NCBI GenBank assembly: GCA_023387775.1
Contig: JAEWHN010000040.1
Span: 1 to 6,779 of the forward strand
Origin: Pseudomonadota bacterium
GTDB lineage: Bacteria > Pseudomonadota > Alphaproteobacteria > Rhizobiales > Rhizobiaceae
Length of the DNA: 6,779 nucleotides
Direction of reading: 5' to 3'
Shown here one piece after another: positions 5,202 through 6,779 of the stretch; the first letter of the stretch is position 1; the number at the start of each line of letters is the position of its first letter. A program made the translations under genes and the position numbers. The notes under the pieces are model-generated. The model did no database searches. It was not told the DNA's origin and saw only the letters and a list, made by a program, of their open reading frames with translations.

Positions 5202-6062
5202 CTAGCTCGGCTTCACGCCCGCCAGGTGCTTTCGCGCTGCATAGAGGCTGATCGCCGCCGCGTTCGACACGTTGAGCGAGTGGATCACGCCCGGCATGTC
5301 GAGCCGGGCCAGCGCCTGCACCGTCTCGCGCGTCTTGTGGCGCAGGCCTTTTCCTTCCGCGCCGAGCACGAGCGCGATTCGCTCGCCGGAAAATGTCTTT
5401 TCCAGCTCCGCGGGCCCTTCCGAATCAAGCCCGATCGTCTGGAAGCCCGATTCGTGCAGATCGCCGAGCGCTTCGGCGAGATTGCGCACCTCGATCAGGT
5501 CGATGTGCTCCAGCGCGCCGGAGGCGGATTTGGCCAGTACGCCCGATTCCTGCGCGCTGTGGCGCGAGGTGGTGATCAGTGCGCCGGCTCCGAAAGCCAC
5601 CGCCGAACGGATGATCGCGCCGACATTGTGCGGGTCTGTCACCTGGTCGAGCACCAGCACCAGCGGCGTCTCGCCAAGCGCCGACAAGGCCTTGGGTTTC
5701 AGGGGTGCCGCCTCGATCAGCACGCCCTGATGCACCGCATCGCTGCCGGTGATCTTGTCGATGTCGCGCGGCTCGACGATTTCCACGGGAAAGGGCAGGG
5801 ACCTGTCTCCGATCTCCAGCCGCTCCAGCGCGTTGCGGGTCACCAGCATGCGGCTGATTTCGCGGCGCGGATTGTCCAGTGCCGCGCGCACCGTGTGCAG
5901 GCCATAGAGGCGCAGCAGGCCCTCGGCCGCCGCTTCGCCGGGCGGGATATCGGCTCGCGGGCGATGAGCCGGCTTGCCGCCGCTCTTCTGGTCGCGATAG
6001 GCGCGCCGAAGCTTGGCGTAGTGCGTATCCTTGGGCGTTCCGGGCTTTTTTTCGTTGCTCAT
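5202..6062 (-). CDS. rlmB: 23S rRNA (guanosine(2251)-2'-O)-methyltransferase
   Basis: This encodes 286 residues of the SPOUT (TrmH) superfamily. RlmB methylates the 2'-hydroxyl of G2251 in the P-loop of 23S rRNA using S-adenosylmethionine. A substrate-binding domain runs from about 47 (GLLRLYGLHTVRAAL) to 120. The trefoil-knot catalytic domain has motif 1 LDQVTDPHNVGAIIRSA (138-154; N146, R152), motif 2 LVLGAEGKGLR (231-241; E236) and motif 3 with SLNVSNAAAISLY (262-274; N264, N267). All key residues are present. Other TrmH-like 2'-O-methyltransferases share the motifs, but the N-terminal domain and HQGV (111-114) favour RlmB. The first 45 residues are a basic, Pro/Gly-rich extension absent from the 243-residue E. 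coli enzyme. The ATG at 6062 is chosen since the frame above it (to 6182) is not family-like, although its Shine-Dalgarno is weak. It diverges from the tRNA genes. Confidence 0.92.
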   Translation of the reverse strand: MSNEKKPGTPKDTHYAKLRRAYRDQKSGGKPAHRPRADIPPGEAAAEGLLRLYGLHTVRAALDNPRREISRMLVTRNALERLEIGDRSLPFPVEIVEPRDIDKITGSDAVHQGVLIEAAPLKPKALSALGETPLVLVLDQVTDPHNVGAIIRSAVAFGAGALITTSRHSAQESGVLAKSASGALEHIDLIEVRNLAEALGDLHESGFQTIGLDSEGPAELEKTFSGERIALVLGAEGKGLRHKTRETVQALARLDMPGVIHSLNVSNAAAISLYAARKHLAGVKPS

Positions 6063-6118
6063 GAGCGCTCTATAGCTGGGGTGTGAGCCTTTGGATATGC
6101 CAACGACGAAAGCTGTGT

Positions 6119-6129
6119 GATAAATTATC
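6119..6129. repeat. Short AT-rich palindrome in the rlmB/tRNA divergent spacer
   Basis: GATAA-A-TTATC is a perfect dyad of five-base arms, between the rlmB start (6062) and the tRNA promoter (6149). It is the only AT-rich patch of this 195-base gene-free spacer. A role as operator or promoter element for rlmB is possible; I see no clear -35/-10 pair for rlmB. Confidence 0.25.
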
Positions 6130-6148
6130 GAAATTGCCGATGGCGCGG

Positions 6149-6177
6149 TTGACAGTGTCTGACCTTGTCGCCATAAG
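6149..6177 (+). promoter_or_regulatory. Promoter of the tRNA-Tyr/tRNA-Gly transcript
   Basis: A perfect -35 box TTGACA (6149-6154) is followed after 17 bases by CATAAG (6172-6177), four of six matches to the -10 consensus. Transcription would start near 6184 and leave a leader of about 74 bases before tRNA-Tyr, to be removed by RNase P. Readthrough into tuf is possible, since no terminator is visible between the tRNAs and tuf. Confidence 0.6.
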
Positions 6178-6257
6178 CGCATCGCAGATTGACGAGTGGG
6201 ACTTTTCCCGGTTCGGAAATCGGTCGAATGCCTCGTTGCATGGCTCCAGCAGCAGTT

Positions 6258-6342
6258 GGAGGAGTGCCCGAGTGGTTAAAGGGGACGGACTGTAAATCCG
6301 TTAGCTCAGCTTACGTTGGTTCGAATCCAACCTCCTCCACCA
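6258..6342 (+). tRNA. tRNA-Tyr (anticodon GTA)
   Basis: The gene is 85 bases with encoded CCA (6340-6342). The acceptor arms GGAGGAG (6258-6264) and CTCCTCC (6332-6338) pair fully. The anticodon stem ACGGA/TCCGT (6285-6289, 6297-6301) holds the loop CTGTAAA with GTA at 6292-6294. A long variable arm, as expected for bacterial tRNA-Tyr, lies before the T-arm GTTGG-TTCGAAT-CCAAC. It is the first gene of the tRNA-Tyr, tRNA-Gly, tuf cluster. Confidence 0.97.
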
Positions 6343-6371
6343 CTGCCGGCCTGGAGCCACGAAGGGAAGTT

Positions 6372-6445
6372 GCGGGTATAGCTCAATGGTAGAGCAGCAG
6401 CCTTCCAAGCTGAATACGCGGGTTCGATTCCCGCTACCCGCTCCA
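6372..6445 (+). tRNA. tRNA-Gly (anticodon TCC)
   Basis: The gene is 74 bases with encoded CCA (6443-6445), starting 29 bases after tRNA-Tyr. GCGGGTA (6372-6378) pairs with TACCCGC (6435-6441). The anticodon loop CTTCCAA carries TCC at 6404-6406. The T-arm is GCGGG-TTCGATT-CCCGC. The outermost anticodon-stem pair is G-A (6397 with 6413); the other four pairs are intact, so the molecule should be functional. It reads GGA and GGG codons. Confidence 0.97.
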
Positions 6446-6482
6446 AAGGCTCCGCTCACGGAACCCGTTGCAGGCAGCATCT

Positions 6483-6488
6483 TATAAT
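6483..6488 (+). promoter_or_regulatory. Probable -10 box of a tuf promoter
   Basis: A perfect TATAAT lies 38 bases after tRNA-Gly and 164 bases before the tuf ATG. The -35 position at normal spacing is poor (GAACCC or neighbours; TTGCAG at 6468 is too close). The bases after the -10 box, GCCGGCG, form a GC-rich discriminator such as stringent-response promoters of translation genes have. The remaining 207-base gap holds a weak dyad (CGGTG 6534-6538, CACCG 6554-6558) and no gene. Confidence 0.4.
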
Positions 6489-6652
6489 GCCGGCGGAATT
6501 GTCCTATTCTCTGCTCCATCTGCGGCGCCGATGCGGTGTCCCGGGTGGGCTGGCACCGTTTGGGCAAAAGACTCTTGTGTTTTTTGGCCATTGTCGCTAA
6601 TCGCCCCGCATTCGAACCTCAACTGAAGCCCTGCCGCCAAGGAAAGTAAGCA

Positions 6653-6779
6653 ATGGCTAAGAGTAAATTTGAGCGCAACAAGCCGCATGTGAACATTGGC
6701 ACGATTGGTCACGTTGACCATGGCAAGACGTCGCTGACGGCTGCGATCACGAAGTTTTTCGGCGATTTCCGGGCCTATG
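6653..6779 (+). CDS. tuf: Elongation factor Tu, N-terminal part, cut by the window edge
   Basis: The 42 complete codons begin MAKSKFERNKPHVNIGTIG and match the EF-Tu N-terminus. EF-Tu is the cytosolic GTPase that delivers aminoacyl-tRNA to the ribosome, usually about 390-396 residues, so about 350 lie outside the window. The G1/P-loop GHVDHGKT is at 19-26, with K25 and T26 contacting the nucleotide phosphate and Mg2+. Residue 27 is Ser where E. coli has Thr, a variant I recall from rhizobial EF-Tu. AAGGAA (6639-6644), eight bases upstream, is a good Shine-Dalgarno. Its place behind tRNA-Tyr and tRNA-Gly recalls the E. coli tRNA-tufB operon. A second tuf copy elsewhere is common in alphaproteobacteria but cannot be seen here. 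Confidence 0.97.
   Translation, partial: MAKSKFERNKPHVNIGTIGHVDHGKTSLTAAITKFFGDFRAY

Noticed and set aside
4875..6086. Rightward 403-residue frame opposite rlmB
   Set aside because: It is an Arg/Gln/His-rich shadow. It covers the small membrane gene in another frame and the whole of rlmB on the other strand.
6083..6392. Rightward frames through the rlmB/tRNA spacer and across the tRNA genes
   Set aside because: They read through tRNA-Tyr and tRNA-Gly, have no family resemblance and no good ribosome binding site.
6562..6590. AAAAGAC...GTGTTTTTT sequence resembling a terminator before tuf
   Set aside because: The stem is short, AT-rich and mismatched, and a terminator here would cut off tuf from the only clear upstream promoters.
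6301..6591. Leftward 96-residue frame containing GSGNRTRVF and RRLDSNQR
   Set aside because: It is the well-known spurious translation antisense to tRNA genes. It runs across tRNA-Gly and the end of tRNA-Tyr, and the peptide words come from the T-arms.
1..6779. CRISPR array, insertion sequence, phage, toxin-antitoxin or defence system
   Set aside because: I found no regularly spaced repeats, transposase or integrase motifs, or known defence domains on either strand.

Overview
The window is GC-rich chromosomal DNA that looks like an alphaproteobacterium of the order Hyphomicrobiales (Rhizobiales), most like the Mesorhizobium/Phyllobacteriaceae group. The grounds are the base composition, a DUF1194 protein, an EF-Tu N-terminus with the GHVDHGKTSL variant that I associate with rhizobia, a tRNA-Tyr/tRNA-Gly/tuf cluster, and a TTAA-N7-TTAA CtrA-type site. 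The genus is an inference; the sequence itself shows only the alphaproteobacterial character.

Left part (1-1427): the 5' portion of an unrecognised gene runs leftwards off the window edge. A spacer of about 170-220 bases with two adjacent palindromes separates it from a divergent gene for an exported DUF1194 protein with a von Willebrand A-like fold. Middle (1472-3901): two leftward genes, an MFS transporter of the metabolite:H+ symporter type and, 165 bases downstream, a beta-hydroxyacid dehydrogenase-family oxidoreductase. They look like an uptake-plus-conversion pair for a small organic acid. No regulator lies beside them, but there is a 21-base dyad upstream of the transporter.

Right-middle (4139-5124): a leftward gene for a small lipoprotein with a lytic-transglycosylase (SLT) domain carries a perfect CtrA half-site pair upstream. 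A rightward 55-residue two-helix membrane protein, shorter than usual ORF cut-offs, has a strong Shine-Dalgarno that abuts a 22-base inverted repeat.

Right end (5202-6779): this is a translation block. rlmB (23S rRNA Gm2251 2'-O-methyltransferase) runs leftwards. Diverging from it are tRNA-Tyr(GTA), tRNA-Gly(TCC) and the first 42 codons of tuf (EF-Tu), with a good sigma70-type promoter ahead of the tRNAs.

I see no CRISPR array, insertion sequence, phage gene, toxin-antitoxin pair or defence gene. Most of the window is ordinary chromosome. The items most worth following are the CtrA site on the transglycosylase gene, the unlisted 55-residue membrane protein with its inverted repeat, and the probable operator of the transporter/oxidoreductase pair.
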